64,000 nt of DNA from Phycisphaera sp. (GCA_016124975.1 WGMP01000016.1:20414-84413); one strand, 5' to 3'. Positions 15,181 to 24,392 are shown, counted from the stretch's first letter. Translations and numbers: made by a program. Notes: generated by a model from the letters alone, not told the origin.

Positions 15181-17178
15181 TCATCGGCCCCCGTCGCCGA
15201 GGCGCAGCAGCGCGGGAATCGCCCTTGGCGCAAGCCACCGCCACTGGGTGTGGAAGGTCTCGTCGTTGTCCGCGATGCCGAGGTTGAAGGCGAGGTCGTC
15301 GAGCGATTCGCCCGCCGGGAGCGCCAGGCGCGACACGGAGAGCTGAAGCGACCACGCGTCCTCGACGCGGGTGAGGATCGCCGAGACTCCCTCGGCCCGC
15401 TCGAGCCGCTTGCCATCGGCGGCGAGCGTGCGGACGCGTGGTTCCGACGAGTCGGCGTCGAAGGTCACGAGATGCTCCCGTGCCTCCGCGCCCGAACCGA
15501 GCACGAGTCGCACGGCGTCGCCGAGCGGGTCGTCGAGCGCGGCGCGTGCGTCGGTCGGCCGCGCATCGGGCGAGAAGACGAGATCCGGCACCCGCACCGA
15601 GACAAGGAGGCCTCCGTCGGCCGCACGCGCGAATCCTGCGCTCGGGTTCGCGTCGGGCGTGTCGTAGGGGGTCCACTCCCACACGCCGATCGGGTAGGCC
15701 GTCGCCGCGGAGAGGCTCCCACCGAGCGTGACGGTGCGCGCGATCGGAAGCCGCTGCCTCAGGACGATGGGGACGAGTCGTCCCTTCGAATCCTCGAAGC
15801 GCGCGACCACATCGAAGGGCGGCGGCGCAGGCGGCGTGATCTGCAGATCGGCCGACGCCCGCACGCGCACCGAGGTCGACGCGCCTCTTTCGAGCGTGAT
15901 CGGCTCCGTCGGAAGCACGAGCCGATAGGGGCTCGCGATGTCCGTGGTGCTCGGGTTGAAGGTGTCGATCGCCGTGCGGCTCGTCCAGACGCGCGTGATC
16001 GGCTCGCCACGCGGGTCGCGGTCGTCGACGATCCAGGGCCCCGGTGCCGAGGTCGCCTCGAAGGAGAGCGTGATCGCGCGGTCGAGCGGGTTCTTCAGGA
16101 CAAGCTCGACCGATCCCTCGCTCGGCGCACCGAGCGCGTCGGGCACGGCGCCGCGGATGACGACCGCGTCGCGCGCGCTCTTCAGGCGGAAGGCAAGGTC
16201 CTGGTCCTCCTTCGTGATCCAGTCGACGGGCAGCGTCGTGCCCGCGATCTGGTGGTACGGCTCGATCGCTCCCGCCTCGTCGACCACGACGAAGGTGGTG
16301 TGCTGGAGCTGCCCGCCGAGCGGGTGCTGGTCGATCGCGCCGCCGCAGGTCCCGAGGACGAGGAACGGAATCCCGTCCTTCGGCGGCAGCATCTGCAGCG
16401 AGTGGTAGTGCCCCGCGATCACATAGTCGACGCCGTGACGGACGAGGATCGGCTGGACGCGCGTGTCCCAGTTCGTGGCGCGGTGGTCCCAGAGCGGCCT
16501 GTGGAAGAGGAGGATGATCGGGCGACCGCGCGCGGCGAGACGCGCGAGTGTCTCGTCGAGCCACGCGAGCTGCGTGTCGGAGAATCCCGCCTGCACGAGG
16601 CCGTCTCCGTCCTCGGTGTTGAGGATGACGACGCTCGCGAGCTCGAGCTCGACGGCGTAGTAGAGCGGCCCGAAGAGCGCGCGGTACTCGTCCTCGAACG
16701 CACGCTCGCTCCGCTCGCGGTCGCCGCTGACGACATCGTGGTTGCCTGCGGTCGGATAGAAGGGAACGCGCAGCCGACGGACGATCTCGAGGAAGTCGTC
16801 GCGTTCGGCGCGCACCGTGGCGCGGCTCCGCGAATAGCCCTGCACGAGGTCGCCCACGCAGAACACCGCGTCGGGCTGGATGCGGTTGAAGTCGTCGATG
16901 GCCTCCGCGAGATAGCGAAGGCCCCAGTCGCGGCCCGTCGTGCGGTCGGGGATGATCGCAAGGATCTGCTTCCTCGGTCCTGCGGGCTGGACGATGGTCT
17001 GCCCGTTGGTCGCGAGGCCCTGTTCGTCACGGTCGAACGCTGGCGGGGCGCCTGCGGCAGCCGTGGAGGCCGCCAGCAGCAACCCCGCGCTCCCGAGAAG
17101 CATGCGCACGGCGCGGGCGAAGGTCGATCGGCGAGCCCCTGCGGGCCCGCGGGGAGTTCGGACGGGGTCGGATGGCAT
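15181..17178 (-). CDS. Secreted calcineurin-like metallophosphoesterase with C-terminal CBM9-like region
   Basis: 665 aa with a signal peptide (LLLAASTAAAGA). The metallophosphoesterase domain shows IIPDRTTGRD, CVGDLVQGY, AGNHDVV, LLFHRPLWDH and IAGHYHS, the metal ligands of the fold. The DRT form of the first motif is the form I recall from a family that begins with a DRTGG-like motif, rather than the common DxH. The middle section has immunoglobulin-like strands. The C-terminus (DAVRLVLGSG, SLQLSVSRLALP, LAFNLGIADND) resembles CBM9/DOMON-type sugar-binding modules. The substrate is unknown. Start supported by a TACCCT box 7 nt upstream. Confidence 0.85.
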   Translation of the reverse strand: MPSDPVRTPRGPAGARRSTFARAVRMLLGSAGLLLAASTAAAGAPPAFDRDEQGLATNGQTIVQPAGPRKQILAIIPDRTTGRDWGLRYLAEAIDDFNRIQPDAVFCVGDLVQGYSRSRATVRAERDDFLEIVRRLRVPFYPTAGNHDVVSGDRERSERAFEDEYRALFGPLYYAVELELASVVILNTEDGDGLVQAGFSDTQLAWLDETLARLAARGRPIILLFHRPLWDHRATNWDTRVQPILVRHGVDYVIAGHYHSLQMLPPKDGIPFLVLGTCGGAIDQHPLGGQLQHTTFVVVDEAGAIEPYHQIAGTTLPVDWITKEDQDLAFRLKSARDAVVIRGAVPDALGAPSEGSVELVLKNPLDRAITLSFEATSAPGPWIVDDRDPRGEPITRVWTSRTAIDTFNPSTTDIASPYRLVLPTEPITLERGASTSVRVRASADLQITPPAPPPFDVVARFEDSKGRLVPIVLRQRLPIARTVTLGGSLSAATAYPIGVWEWTPYDTPDANPSAGFARAADGGLLVSVRVPDLVFSPDARPTDARAALDDPLGDAVRLVLGSGAEAREHLVTFDADSSEPRVRTLAADGKRLERAEGVSAILTRVEDAWSLQLSVSRLALPAGESLDDLAFNLGIADNDETFHTQWRWLAPRAIPALLRLGDGGR

Positions 17179-17185
17179 GGACGAG

Positions 17186-17191
17186 AGGGTA
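17186..17191 (-). promoter_or_regulatory. Leaderless-type -10 box (TACCCT)
   Basis: On the minus strand TACCCT ends 7 nt before the ATG at 17178. There is no Shine-Dalgarno in the gap. Confidence 0.45.
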
Positions 17192-17530
17192 GCGCGGCGG
17201 CGTTTGCGCCGCGCAAAGGCGGGAATTCTCGAGACCTGCCCGAAAAACCCGCGTGATTGACAAAGGTGGAAGAAAAAACTCAGGAGACCCCTTCAGGTCG
17301 GCCGAATAGAGAGCCACGGTGGGGGATTCTCCTCCACAGCAGGCTTCCGACGCAGGTGGTGCGCAGTCGATGGCCGAAAGGACTTGGTTCAAGAGTGGTG
17401 GCGCGATTCGTGTGCGCACCGCGTCAGACTCGGTCCTTGCGCATGTCAAGCCTTGCACGGCCGAAAGGCCTGGCAGGCTCGGGTGCGCGAAACCCAAACT
17501 CGTCATCTTTCTCCCCTCCGCCCCGTCCGC
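17192..17530. other. Gene-free stretch
   Basis: About 340 bp between two minus-strand genes. A TTGACA at 17256 on the plus strand has no matching -10. Frames in this stretch have no coding character. I see nothing I can support. Confidence 0.4.
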
Positions 17531-18073
17531 TCAGACCTCTGATCGAACGGGGTTTTTCTTCGCCGACTGCCCATCGCCAGACGCGCCGCCCGTGAGGCGC
17601 GCGAGAACTTCCGCGGGGATCGCGGTCGGGCGCCGCGTGCCGAGGTCGACGAACGCCCAGCGGCTGCGTGCGCGTGCGATGGGCGTGCCGTCGGTTCGCA
17701 CGATCGCCGTCGCGCGGAGGAGGCTGGTGCGCCCCGCGCGCTCGACCCAGGTCGCGAGGACGAGCGGTTCGCCCGCGAACGCCTCGGCGAGATAGTCGAT
17801 CTCGTGTCTGGCCACGAACCACATGCGTCCATCGCGCGCGATCTCCTCGCGGGCGGCGCCTGCATGCGCGCCGTGCAGGCTCGCCGCGAGATCGACCCAC
17901 CCGAGGATCACGATGTTGTTCGCGTGCGGAACGAGCGCGCTCGTCTCGTCGGGCAAGACCTCGATGCGCACGGCGAAGACGGGCGTCGCGCTCTCGGGAG
18001 CGGGCGCGCCAAGAGATGCGTGCAGAGGGGGCAGTTCGTGCGGCGCGATCGGGTCGAGGCGGTCCCGCGTCAT
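17531..18073 (-). CDS. Acyl-CoA thioesterase-like hotdog-fold protein (4HBT/YbgC type)
   Basis: 180 aa. Features of the 4-hydroxybenzoyl-CoA thioesterase family: VFAVRIEVLPDETSALVPHANNIVILGWVD with the central long helix, RMWFVARHEIDYLAEAF, and paired strands LVLATWVERAGRTSLLRATAIV. The usual catalytic Asp near the N-terminal helix is replaced by a LVPHANN context, so the catalytic residue is uncertain. The ATG at 18073 is preceded by TACGCT at 7 nt and is divergent from the DUF971 gene 42 bp away. Specificity unknown. Confidence 0.7.
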   Translation of the reverse strand: MTRDRLDPIAPHELPPLHASLGAPAPESATPVFAVRIEVLPDETSALVPHANNIVILGWVDLAASLHGAHAGAAREEIARDGRMWFVARHEIDYLAEAFAGEPLVLATWVERAGRTSLLRATAIVRTDGTPIARARSRWAFVDLGTRRPTAIPAEVLARLTGGASGDGQSAKKNPVRSEV

Positions 18074-18080
18074 GGCGCCG

Positions 18081-18086
18081 AGCGTA
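18081..18086 (-). promoter_or_regulatory. Leaderless-type -10 box (TACGCT)
   Basis: On the minus strand the box ends 7 nt before the ATG at 18073. Paired with the divergent box at 18103-18108. Confidence 0.5.
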
Positions 18087-18102
18087 GCAGGGGGACGGTG
18101 CG

Positions 18103-18108
18103 TAGCAT
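18103..18108 (+). promoter_or_regulatory. Leaderless-type -10 box (TAGCAT) that decides a start
   Basis: TAGCAT ends 7 nt before the ATG at 18116. The box overlaps the in-frame ATG at 18107, which argues for 18116 as the true start. Confidence 0.5.
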
Positions 18109-18115
18109 GGCCGCG

Positions 18116-18457
18116 ATGAACGCCCCGTCAGACGCCCCGAGACCGATCCACATCGAAGTCGAGCGCGAGCGCGGGCTCCTCCTGCGCTGGAGCGACGGCT
18201 CCGCGCACTTCCTCGCGGTCGGCCTGCTGCGCAGGCAGTCGCCTTCGGCCGACATGCGCGAACTCCGCGCGGAGATGGCGCGGAACCCGTTCACGGTGCT
18301 TCCTGCGGCCGCGGCGCAAGGGCCGCTCACGATCAACGCAGTCGAGCCCGTGGGGCACTATGCGCTCCGCATCCGCTTCAGCGATGGCCACGACACGGGG
18401 ATCTACACCTGGAGCTATCTCCGCGGGCTCTGCGAGTCGCACGGCACGGCGCCCTGA
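18116..18457 (+). CDS. DUF971 domain protein
   Basis: 113 aa, essentially one DUF971 (GBBH-like N-terminal) domain. Features: LLRWSDGSAHFLAVGLLRRQSPSAD, where classical members have a Cys pair after LR, and the closing ALRIRFSDGHDTGIYTWSYLR motif. DUF971 proteins are small cytoplasmic proteins, in some bacteria linked to Fe-S or hydroxylase contexts. The Cys ligands are absent here, so metal binding is doubtful. An alternative start at 18107 would add three residues. Confidence 0.8.
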   Translation: MNAPSDAPRPIHIEVERERGLLLRWSDGSAHFLAVGLLRRQSPSADMRELRAEMARNPFTVLPAAAAQGPLTINAVEPVGHYALRIRFSDGHDTGIYTWSYLRGLCESHGTAP

Positions 18458-18498
18458 CGCCGGCGCGGCGCGCTCCGAACGCAGCGTTTCGCGCACCG

Positions 18499-18504
18499 TA
18501 CAAT
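18499..18504 (+). promoter_or_regulatory. Leaderless-type -10 box (TACAAT) before pyrF
   Basis: TACAAT ends 8 nt before the ATG at 18513 and heads the pyrF to folK run. Confidence 0.5.
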
Positions 18505-18512
18505 CGCCGCCC

Positions 18513-19445
18513 ATGTCGGCGAGCCCCGTTTCCACACCCCTTGGCGCCGCGCGCGATCGAACCGCACCCATGACCAGCGAGCACCCAGCGGACCGTCTCC
18601 TTGCGCGCGTCCGAGCCGTGGGCGCCGCGACCTGCGTCGGCCTCGACCCGGTGATCGATCGACTTCCGAGCGCCCTCGAGCCGTCGGACCGCGCCGACGC
18701 CGCAGCCTGCGCGCTCGCGATCGAGCGATTCTCGCTCGGCGTCGTGGAGGCCGTCGCAGACCATGCGGCGGCCGTGAAGATCCAGGCCGCGTGCTTCGAG
18801 CGCCATGGCGCCGACGGCTTCGCGGCGATGGCGCGCGTCCTGCGCGCGGCGCACGCCTCGGGCCTCGTCGTCGTCTACGACGCGAAGCGTGGGGACATCG
18901 GGATCTCCGCCGAGCACTATGCGGCCTCCGCCCGCGCGTTCGGCGCGGACTGGACCACCGTGAACGCGTATCTCGGCGCCGATGGCCTGCGCCCCTTCCT
19001 CGCTGCGGGCGGCGCGGCGTTTGCGTTGGTTCGCACGAGCAATCCCTCGGGCGACGCGCTGCAGGGCCAGCGCCTCGCAGACGGCCGCACTGTCGCAGAG
19101 ATGGTGGCCGACCTCGTCACCGAAGTCGGACGCGAGTCGCTGGGCGCGTCGGGATACTCCGCGCTCGGCGCCGTCGTCGGCGCGACCAAGCGTGCCGAGA
19201 TCGCGGCGCTGCGCGCGCGCATGCCGCAGGCATGGTTCCTCGTGCCCGGCTACGGCGCGCAAGGTGGAACCGCAGACGATGTGCGCGCAGCGTTCGCGAA
19301 GGACGGCGGCGGCGCGCTGATCACGGCAAGCAGGTCGGTCATCTATCCCGCGGCGCAGGGCGGAGACGACTGGAAGTCCGCGGTGCGCGATGCAGCGAAG
19401 GCCTTCGCGCACGAGATCCGTGCGATCGCATCGCCCGCGAAGTAG
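18513..19445 (+). CDS. pyrF: Orotidine 5'-phosphate decarboxylase, type 2
   Basis: 310 aa, longer than the E. coli enzyme and matching the subfamily 2 (mycobacterial/myxobacterial) type. It performs the last step of UMP synthesis. Motifs: CVGLDPVIDRLP, AVKIQAACFERHG, the catalytic VVYDAKRGDIG, TVNAYLGADGLRPFL, VRTSNPSG, WFLVPGYGAQGG and the phosphate-binding ITASRSVIYP. I chose 18513 over 18570 because of the TACAAT box 8 nt upstream. The solute-binding protein gene follows after 9 bp, so this may be the first gene of an operon. Confidence 0.92.
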   Translation: MSASPVSTPLGAARDRTAPMTSEHPADRLLARVRAVGAATCVGLDPVIDRLPSALEPSDRADAAACALAIERFSLGVVEAVADHAAAVKIQAACFERHGADGFAAMARVLRAAHASGLVVVYDAKRGDIGISAEHYAASARAFGADWTTVNAYLGADGLRPFLAAGGAAFALVRTSNPSGDALQGQRLADGRTVAEMVADLVTEVGRESLGASGYSALGAVVGATKRAEIAALRARMPQAWFLVPGYGAQGGTADDVRAAFAKDGGGALITASRSVIYPAAQGGDDWKSAVRDAAKAFAHEIRAIASPAK

Positions 19446-19454
19446 GAGAACGCG

Positions 19455-21041
19455 ATGCGGATCAAGCCCTTCATCCTTCCCGCGCTTCTCGTCGTCCTCG
19501 CGGCGCTTCCCGTGGTCTTCGCAGATCGCGGCGACCGCGCGCCGAAGTCGGTCAGGCGCGTGATCATCTACACGCCGCACAACGAACAGATTCGCAGCGA
19601 GTTCGGCCGCGCCTTCCGCGCGTGGCACGAGCGCAACCACGGCGAGCCGGCGGTGGTCGTGTGGAACACCCCGGGTGGCACGAGCGAGATCCGCCGCATC
19701 CTCGACGCGAACGCAGCCGCCGCGCTGCGCGAGGGGCGGCCGATCGGCGGCAACGCGGATCTTGTGTTCGGCGGCGGCAGCTACGAGTACGGGCAGCTGA
19801 AGCGCGAGACCGTCGTCGGCTCGGGCGACGCGCGCCGCAGCGGCCGCATCCTCGCGAAGCCCGACCTCGACGCGGCGTGGCTCGCGGAGACCTACGGCGA
19901 CAACACCATCGGCGACAACACGCTCTACGACCCAGACGGCTACTGGTTCGGCGTCGCGCTCTCAGGGTTCGGCATCGTCTACAACCGCGATCGCCTCGCC
20001 GACCTCGGGCTTGATGAGCCCACCGAGTGGTCCGAACTCGCCGACGCGCGGCTCGCGGGCGGCGTGACGCTCGTCAATCCCGCGCAGTCTGGCTCGGTGA
20101 AGACCGCGCTCGAGGCGATCATCCAGCGCCTCGGCTGGGAGCGCGGCTGGCAGATCATCCGCCGCATGTCGGCGAACGCGCGCAGCGTGGCGTCGAGCGC
20201 GCCGAAGGTGCCGCTCGATGTCTCGGCGGGCGACAGCGTGTCGGGGCCCTGCATCGACTTCTACGGCCGCTACCAGGCGCAGGCGATCCGCGACGCGGGC
20301 GACCCCGATCGCCTTGGCTATGTCGATCCGCCGGGCCAGACCGTGATCGATCCTGATCCGATCGCGCTTCTTGCGAACGCGCCGAACAAGGAGACCGCGG
20401 AGCGCTTCATCCGCTTCGCGCTCAGCGACGAGGGACAGGCGCTGTGGCAGTTCCGCGCGGCCAAGCGCGAGGACGGCGAACTCGGGCCGCGCGAGTTCGA
20501 GCTGCGGCGCATGCCCGTGCGGCGATCGTTCATCGCGCGGCATCGCGCCGAGTTCATCGACGCGGTCGACCCCTTCTCGCTCGCGAGCGCCGTCGAGAAC
20601 CCCGATCCGAACGCGCGCAGCTTCATCGCGCCGCTCTTCAGCGCGATCTGCGCCGACCGCCGCAGCGAGCTCGCCGCCGCGTGGCGCGCGATCCGCGAAC
20701 ATCCCGCGTACCCCGCTGCGTCGTCGAGCCGCGGCATGCTCGTGACCGCCGCCGATGTCTCCGACCCGACGCTCAAGGCGATGCTCGAGGCGTTCGACTC
20801 GATGCCGACGGTGCGCGGCCCCGACGGCGCGCTGCACGACCTTGCGACGCGCGAAGGTCGCGCGGCCATCGCGAAGGGCTATCTCGCGAAGAGCCCCGAG
20901 TGGGCGGGCAAGGGGCTCTGGCTCGAGGGATCCTCGCCCTCCGATGAACTTCGCCGCCTGCTCGGCGCGGCCGTCGCGGAGCGCTATGCGGAAGTCGTGC
21001 GCCTGTCCGAGTCGGGCGCCGACGGAGCGCGCCGTCCGTGA
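19455..21041 (+). CDS. Extracellular solute-binding protein (ABC transporter, iron-type AfuA/FbpA-like)
   Basis: 528 aa with an N-terminal signal or anchor (FILPALLVVLAALPVVFA). The type 2 periplasmic-binding fold is recognisable: RRVIIYTPHNEQIRSEFGRAF at the first strand, DLVFGGGSYEYG, FGIVYNRDRLADLGLDEP, VTLVNPAQSGSVKTALE, and the domain-closing PIALLANAPNKETAERFIRF. The last 150 residues extend beyond the usual length. No permease or ATPase gene is adjacent, so the ligand is unknown. A GGAG box precedes the ATG, and the gene overlaps cinA by 4 bp. Confidence 0.85.
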   Translation: MRIKPFILPALLVVLAALPVVFADRGDRAPKSVRRVIIYTPHNEQIRSEFGRAFRAWHERNHGEPAVVVWNTPGGTSEIRRILDANAAAALREGRPIGGNADLVFGGGSYEYGQLKRETVVGSGDARRSGRILAKPDLDAAWLAETYGDNTIGDNTLYDPDGYWFGVALSGFGIVYNRDRLADLGLDEPTEWSELADARLAGGVTLVNPAQSGSVKTALEAIIQRLGWERGWQIIRRMSANARSVASSAPKVPLDVSAGDSVSGPCIDFYGRYQAQAIRDAGDPDRLGYVDPPGQTVIDPDPIALLANAPNKETAERFIRFALSDEGQALWQFRAAKREDGELGPREFELRRMPVRRSFIARHRAEFIDAVDPFSLASAVENPDPNARSFIAPLFSAICADRRSELAAAWRAIREHPAYPAASSSRGMLVTAADVSDPTLKAMLEAFDSMPTVRGPDGALHDLATREGRAAIAKGYLAKSPEWAGKGLWLEGSSPSDELRRLLGAAVAERYAEVVRLSESGADGARRP

Positions 21042-22378
21042 GCGAAGCGCCGCAAGGTGCCTCTCCTGTCCGCGCCGCGCGCGTTGCCATCCTCTCGGTC
21101 GGCGACGAGCTCGTGCTTGGCCAGATCGAGGACTCGAACGCGTCGTGGATCGCGCGCGAACTCTGCGCGCTTGGTGCGGAGCCAGGCGAACGGCGCACGG
21201 TCGGAGACGACCGCGCCGCGCTGGCCGAGGCGATGCGCGCGCTCGCGTCGAGCCACGATGCGCTCGTCGTGACAGGCGGCCTCGGCCCCACGCTCGACGA
21301 CCTCACGCGCGAAGCGCTGTGCGACATCGTCGACGGCGCGGGCGTCGCGCTGGTCGAGGACCCGAAGGGCGTGGCGCACCTCGAGAGCTGGTTCGCAGCC
21401 CGAGGACGACCGATGCCCGCGTCGAACCTGCGGCAGGCGATGCGGCCACCGTCGGCTCGGCTCCTCGACAACCCGAATGGAACGGCGCCGGGCCTCGCGG
21501 CGCCCGCGCGCGAAGGCCGCGCGCAGGTCTTCTGCCTGCCAGGGCCGCCAAACGAGATGAAGCCGATGTTCGCGCGCGCCGTGGCGCCGGTTCTCGCGCG
21601 CGGCGGCTCGGTGGTGGCAACCGCGGCGCTCCACACCATCGGCCTCGGCGAGAGCTCGATCGGCGAACTGCTCGACGACCTCATGTCGCGCGGCCGTGAG
21701 CCGTCGGTCGGCACCACGGCGAGCGACGGCATCGTCTCGATCCGTATCCGCGCGACTGGTGCGGGCGAAGCCGCACGCGCCGCGCTCGAGGAGACGGTCG
21801 CACTCTGCCGCGCACGCGTCGGCGCGATCATCTTCGGGCGCGACGGCGAGTCGCTTGCGTCGGTCGTCGGCGCGATGCTTGCGGAGCGCAGGCTCGTCCT
21901 CGCGACGGCGGAGAGCTGCACGGGCGGCCTCCTCGGCGCGCGCATCACCGATGTCGCGGGCTCGAGCGCGTGGTACGCGGGGGGCTTCGTCACCTATGAG
22001 AACGCGCGGAAGGTCGCGGATCTCGGCGTCCGCGAGGCGACGCTCGCCGCGCATGGCGCCGTGAGCCACGAGACCGCGATCGAGATGGCGCGTGGGGCGC
22101 TCGAGCGGACAGGCGCCGCGCTTGCGCTCGCGACGACGGGCGTCGCGGGCCCGTCGGGCGGAAACGACGCGAAGCCCGTCGGCACGGTCTACATCGCGCT
22201 TGCGCGGCGAGGCGCAGAGGTCGTCTCGCGCCGCTTCCACTTCCCAGGAGACCGCGCCACCGTGCGGAGCCGCACCGCGCACCTCGCGCTTGCCTGCGCG
22301 CGCTTCGCGCTCCTCGGCGAGGCCACGCGGCCGATCCTCTGGGCGGAAGGAGAGGCCTGCCGTGTCGAGCGCGCCTGA
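21038..22378 (+). CDS. cinA: CinA-family protein (MoaB-like domain plus nicotinamide-nucleotide amidase)
   Basis: 446 aa with the full two-domain layout. The N-terminal MoCF-like domain has AILSVGDELVLGQIEDSN and VVTGGLGPTLDDLTREAL. The C-terminal PncC domain has ATAESCTGGLLGARITDVAGSS, TYENARKVADLGV and TTGVAGPSGGNDAKPVGTVY. The family hydrolyses ADP-ribose-type substrates and deamidates nicotinamide mononucleotide in NAD salvage, and is linked to competence in some bacteria. GTG start in a GTGA overlap with the preceding gene. Confidence 0.92.
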   Translation: MSEAPQGASPVRAARVAILSVGDELVLGQIEDSNASWIARELCALGAEPGERRTVGDDRAALAEAMRALASSHDALVVTGGLGPTLDDLTREALCDIVDGAGVALVEDPKGVAHLESWFAARGRPMPASNLRQAMRPPSARLLDNPNGTAPGLAAPAREGRAQVFCLPGPPNEMKPMFARAVAPVLARGGSVVATAALHTIGLGESSIGELLDDLMSRGREPSVGTTASDGIVSIRIRATGAGEAARAALEETVALCRARVGAIIFGRDGESLASVVGAMLAERRLVLATAESCTGGLLGARITDVAGSSAWYAGGFVTYENARKVADLGVREATLAAHGAVSHETAIEMARGALERTGAALALATTGVAGPSGGNDAKPVGTVYIALARRGAEVVSRRFHFPGDRATVRSRTAHLALACARFALLGEATRPILWAEGEACRVERA

Positions 22379-22907
22379 CGGACTTGTCGAAGGCGAGGTG
22401 CACGCGCTCGTCGCGCTCGGCGCCAACCTCGGCGACCGCCGCGCGAACCTTCTCTCGGCGGTCGAATGCCTGCGCACGGTCCCCGCGACCCGCGTCGTCG
22501 CGCTCTCGGGCGCCTACGACACGGCGCCCGTCGGACCGCCCGACCAGCCACGCTATCTGAACGCGGCCGTCCTCTTGGCCACGGCGCTCGGGCCGAGGGA
22601 ACTCCTCGGGAAACTCCTCGCGATCGAGCGCGACCTCGGCCGCAGCCGCAGCGAATCACGCTGGACGGCGCGTGAAATCGACCTCGACCTCATCCTCCAC
22701 GGGGAATGTGTCACGACGGACGGCGACCTTGCGCTGCCGCATCCTCGGTTCCGCGAGCGCGCATTCGTCCTCCTTCCAGCCGCGGAAATCGCAGGTTGGA
22801 TGCGCGATCCGATTTCAGGGGAACGGGTAGAATCCCTGCTTCGTGCTTGTCCAGGCCGCTCGGATGCGGTCAGGATCGGCCCGCTCGACGAGTCGGACCG
22901 CGCCTAG
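22362..22907 (+). CDS. folK: 2-amino-4-hydroxy-6-hydroxymethyldihydropteridine pyrophosphokinase
   Basis: 181 aa; makes the pyrophosphorylated pterin for folate synthesis. Diagnostic motifs: LGANLGDRRANLLSAVECL, YDTAPVGPPDQPRYLNAAV, ERDLGRSRSESRWTAREIDLDLIL (quoted in part), and LPHPRFRERAFVLLP. The GTG at 22362 has an AAGGAGAG Shine-Dalgarno and overlaps cinA by 17 bp. A TAGAAT box at 22828-22833 inside its 3' end may drive the following thioredoxin-like gene. Confidence 0.93.
   Translation: MSSAPDGLVEGEVHALVALGANLGDRRANLLSAVECLRTVPATRVVALSGAYDTAPVGPPDQPRYLNAAVLLATALGPRELLGKLLAIERDLGRSRSESRWTAREIDLDLILHGECVTTDGDLALPHPRFRERAFVLLPAAEIAGWMRDPISGERVESLLRACPGRSDAVRIGPLDESDRA
22828..22833 (+). 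promoter_or_regulatory. Possible -10 box (TAGAAT) inside folK
   Basis: Sits 160 nt before the next gene, within coding sequence. No clear -35 is seen. Confidence 0.25.
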
Positions 22908-22993
22908 GGCGCGCGCTCGCGGGAGGGCCTCGGCCGCCTCGGCCGACCGCACGGCGGGGCGCGCCTCCCGCGCGTTTCCTTCAGGAGTCGAAC

Positions 22994-24298
22994 ATGACCA
23001 CCCTCAGCTTGCGTGCCCGCGCCTCCATCGCCGCCGGCCTGTTCGCCGCGATCTTCGCGGCGCCTTCACTCGCCCAGGACGGCGCTCCGCCCGCAGGCGG
23101 CGAGATGCCCGCCTTCGAGATGCCCGCGGTGCCCGACATCGCGAAGGACTTCACCGACGCGATGAAGTCGCCCGAGGCGATCAAGGCCGCCGAGGAAGCG
23201 CTGAAGGCGACCGTCGAGGCCTACCGCGGCGCGAAGGCCTACTCCGACACCCTCACGATCGTCGTCGACATGATGGGCCGCCGTAACGAGCAGTCGATGT
23301 CGGTGAGCCGCGATGCCGCGGGCACGCGCCTTGGCATGGGCCCGATGTCGATCCTCTCGGTGAACAACAAGGTCTATCTCCTCAGTGACGAGGCCCCGAC
23401 CAAGTTCGTGGCCTACCCGCTCGAGGGTTCGATCGTCGAGACGCTCGGCAAGGCGCTCGGCGGCTTCGACCTCCCGTTCCCGAAGTGGACCTTCGATCCG
23501 TCGGAGCCGAAGGACCTCGGCATCGAGCTCGCGGGAGGATTCATCCCCGGCGCGAAGATCGCGGGCTTCGATCCCGCCAACGGCGGCCGCGTCCTCGTCT
23601 CGGGCGAGGGCAGCTCGGTCGGCGTCTACTCGATCGACCCGACCTCGAAGCTCCTCTCGGGCGCGAAGCTCAATGTCGCTCCTCCCGGCGCTCCTCCAGG
23701 ATTCATGTTCGCGCTCGAGCTTCAGATGAAGCCCGTCGTCTCCGACGCGCTCGCGACCCCCGTCGTGTTCGACGAGGCCGGCAAGAAGCAGGTCTCCTCG
23801 CCCGATGAGCTCGGCCCGCAGGCGATCGAGGTCGGCGCTGCCGCTCCTGCATTCTCGCTCGCCGACCTCGACGGCAAGACCGTCAGCCTCGAGAGCCTCA
23901 AGGGCAAGGTCGTCGTGATCGACTTCTGGGCGGAGTGGTGCGGCCCCTGCAAGCGCGGCCTTCCGCACATCTCCGACTTCGCCAAGTGGGCGACCGAGTC
24001 GGGCAAGCCGATCGTCGTCTACGGCATCAATACGCTCGAGCAGAAGCAGGGCGAGGAGCGCACCAAGTCGGTCGGCGAGTACTGGACGAAGCAGGGCTTC
24101 GCCATGCCCACCCTCATCGACATGGACAACTCCGTCATCCAGGCCTACGGCTTCAGCGGCATCCCCGCGACCGTCGTGATCGGGCCCGATGGCACCGTCG
24201 CGGCGATCCACCAGGGCATCGACCCGAACAATCCCGCGGTGATCGTCGAGCAGCTCAAGGCGGAGACCGAGAAGGCTCTCGCTGCCAAGGGCGGCTGA
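22994..24298 (+). CDS. Secreted thioredoxin-fold (TlpA/ResA-like) protein with N-terminal LolA-like domain
   Basis: 434 aa. Signal peptide ending SLAQDG. Residues about 50-260 look like a DUF2092/LolA-type beta domain (KAYSDTLTIVVDMMGRRNEQ, KFVAYPLEGSIVETLG). A C-terminal AhpC/TSA-thioredoxin domain follows: VGAAAPAFSLADLDGKTVSL and VVIDFWAEWCGPCKRGLPH with a WCGPC redox site, then GIPATVVIGPDGTV. Likely a periplasmic thiol-disulfide protein that also binds a hydrophobic ligand; the second part is inference. AGGAG Shine-Dalgarno 8 nt before the ATG. Paralogue of the next gene. Confidence 0.85.
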   Translation: MTTLSLRARASIAAGLFAAIFAAPSLAQDGAPPAGGEMPAFEMPAVPDIAKDFTDAMKSPEAIKAAEEALKATVEAYRGAKAYSDTLTIVVDMMGRRNEQSMSVSRDAAGTRLGMGPMSILSVNNKVYLLSDEAPTKFVAYPLEGSIVETLGKALGGFDLPFPKWTFDPSEPKDLGIELAGGFIPGAKIAGFDPANGGRVLVSGEGSSVGVYSIDPTSKLLSGAKLNVAPPGAPPGFMFALELQMKPVVSDALATPVVFDEAGKKQVSSPDELGPQAIEVGAAAPAFSLADLDGKTVSLESLKGKVVVIDFWAEWCGPCKRGLPHISDFAKWATESGKPIVVYGINTLEQKQGEERTKSVGEYWTKQGFAMPTLIDMDNSVIQAYGFSGIPATVVIGPDGTVAAIHQGIDPNNPAVIVEQLKAETEKALAAKGG

Positions 24299-24349
24299 TC
24301 GCGCGCGAGCCGCTGCGCGACCAGCGCAGCCTTCCGCGAAGGACACTTC

Positions 24350-24392
24350 CGAGGCCGCGTGCGAGAACCGCACGCGGCCTCGCTTCGTTTTC
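24350..24392 (+). terminator. Intrinsic terminator between the two thioredoxin-fold genes
   Basis: A perfect 14-bp stem (cgaggccgcgtgcg / cgcacgcggcctcg) with a 5-nt loop, followed by cttcgttttc. Confidence 0.85.

Noticed and set aside
15136..17256. Plus-strand open frame (706 codons)
   Set aside because: Antisense to the metallophosphoesterase gene and without domain signatures.
17256..17290. TTGACA promoter-like hexamer on the plus strand
   Set aside because: No -10 at 15-19 bp and no plus-strand gene downstream.
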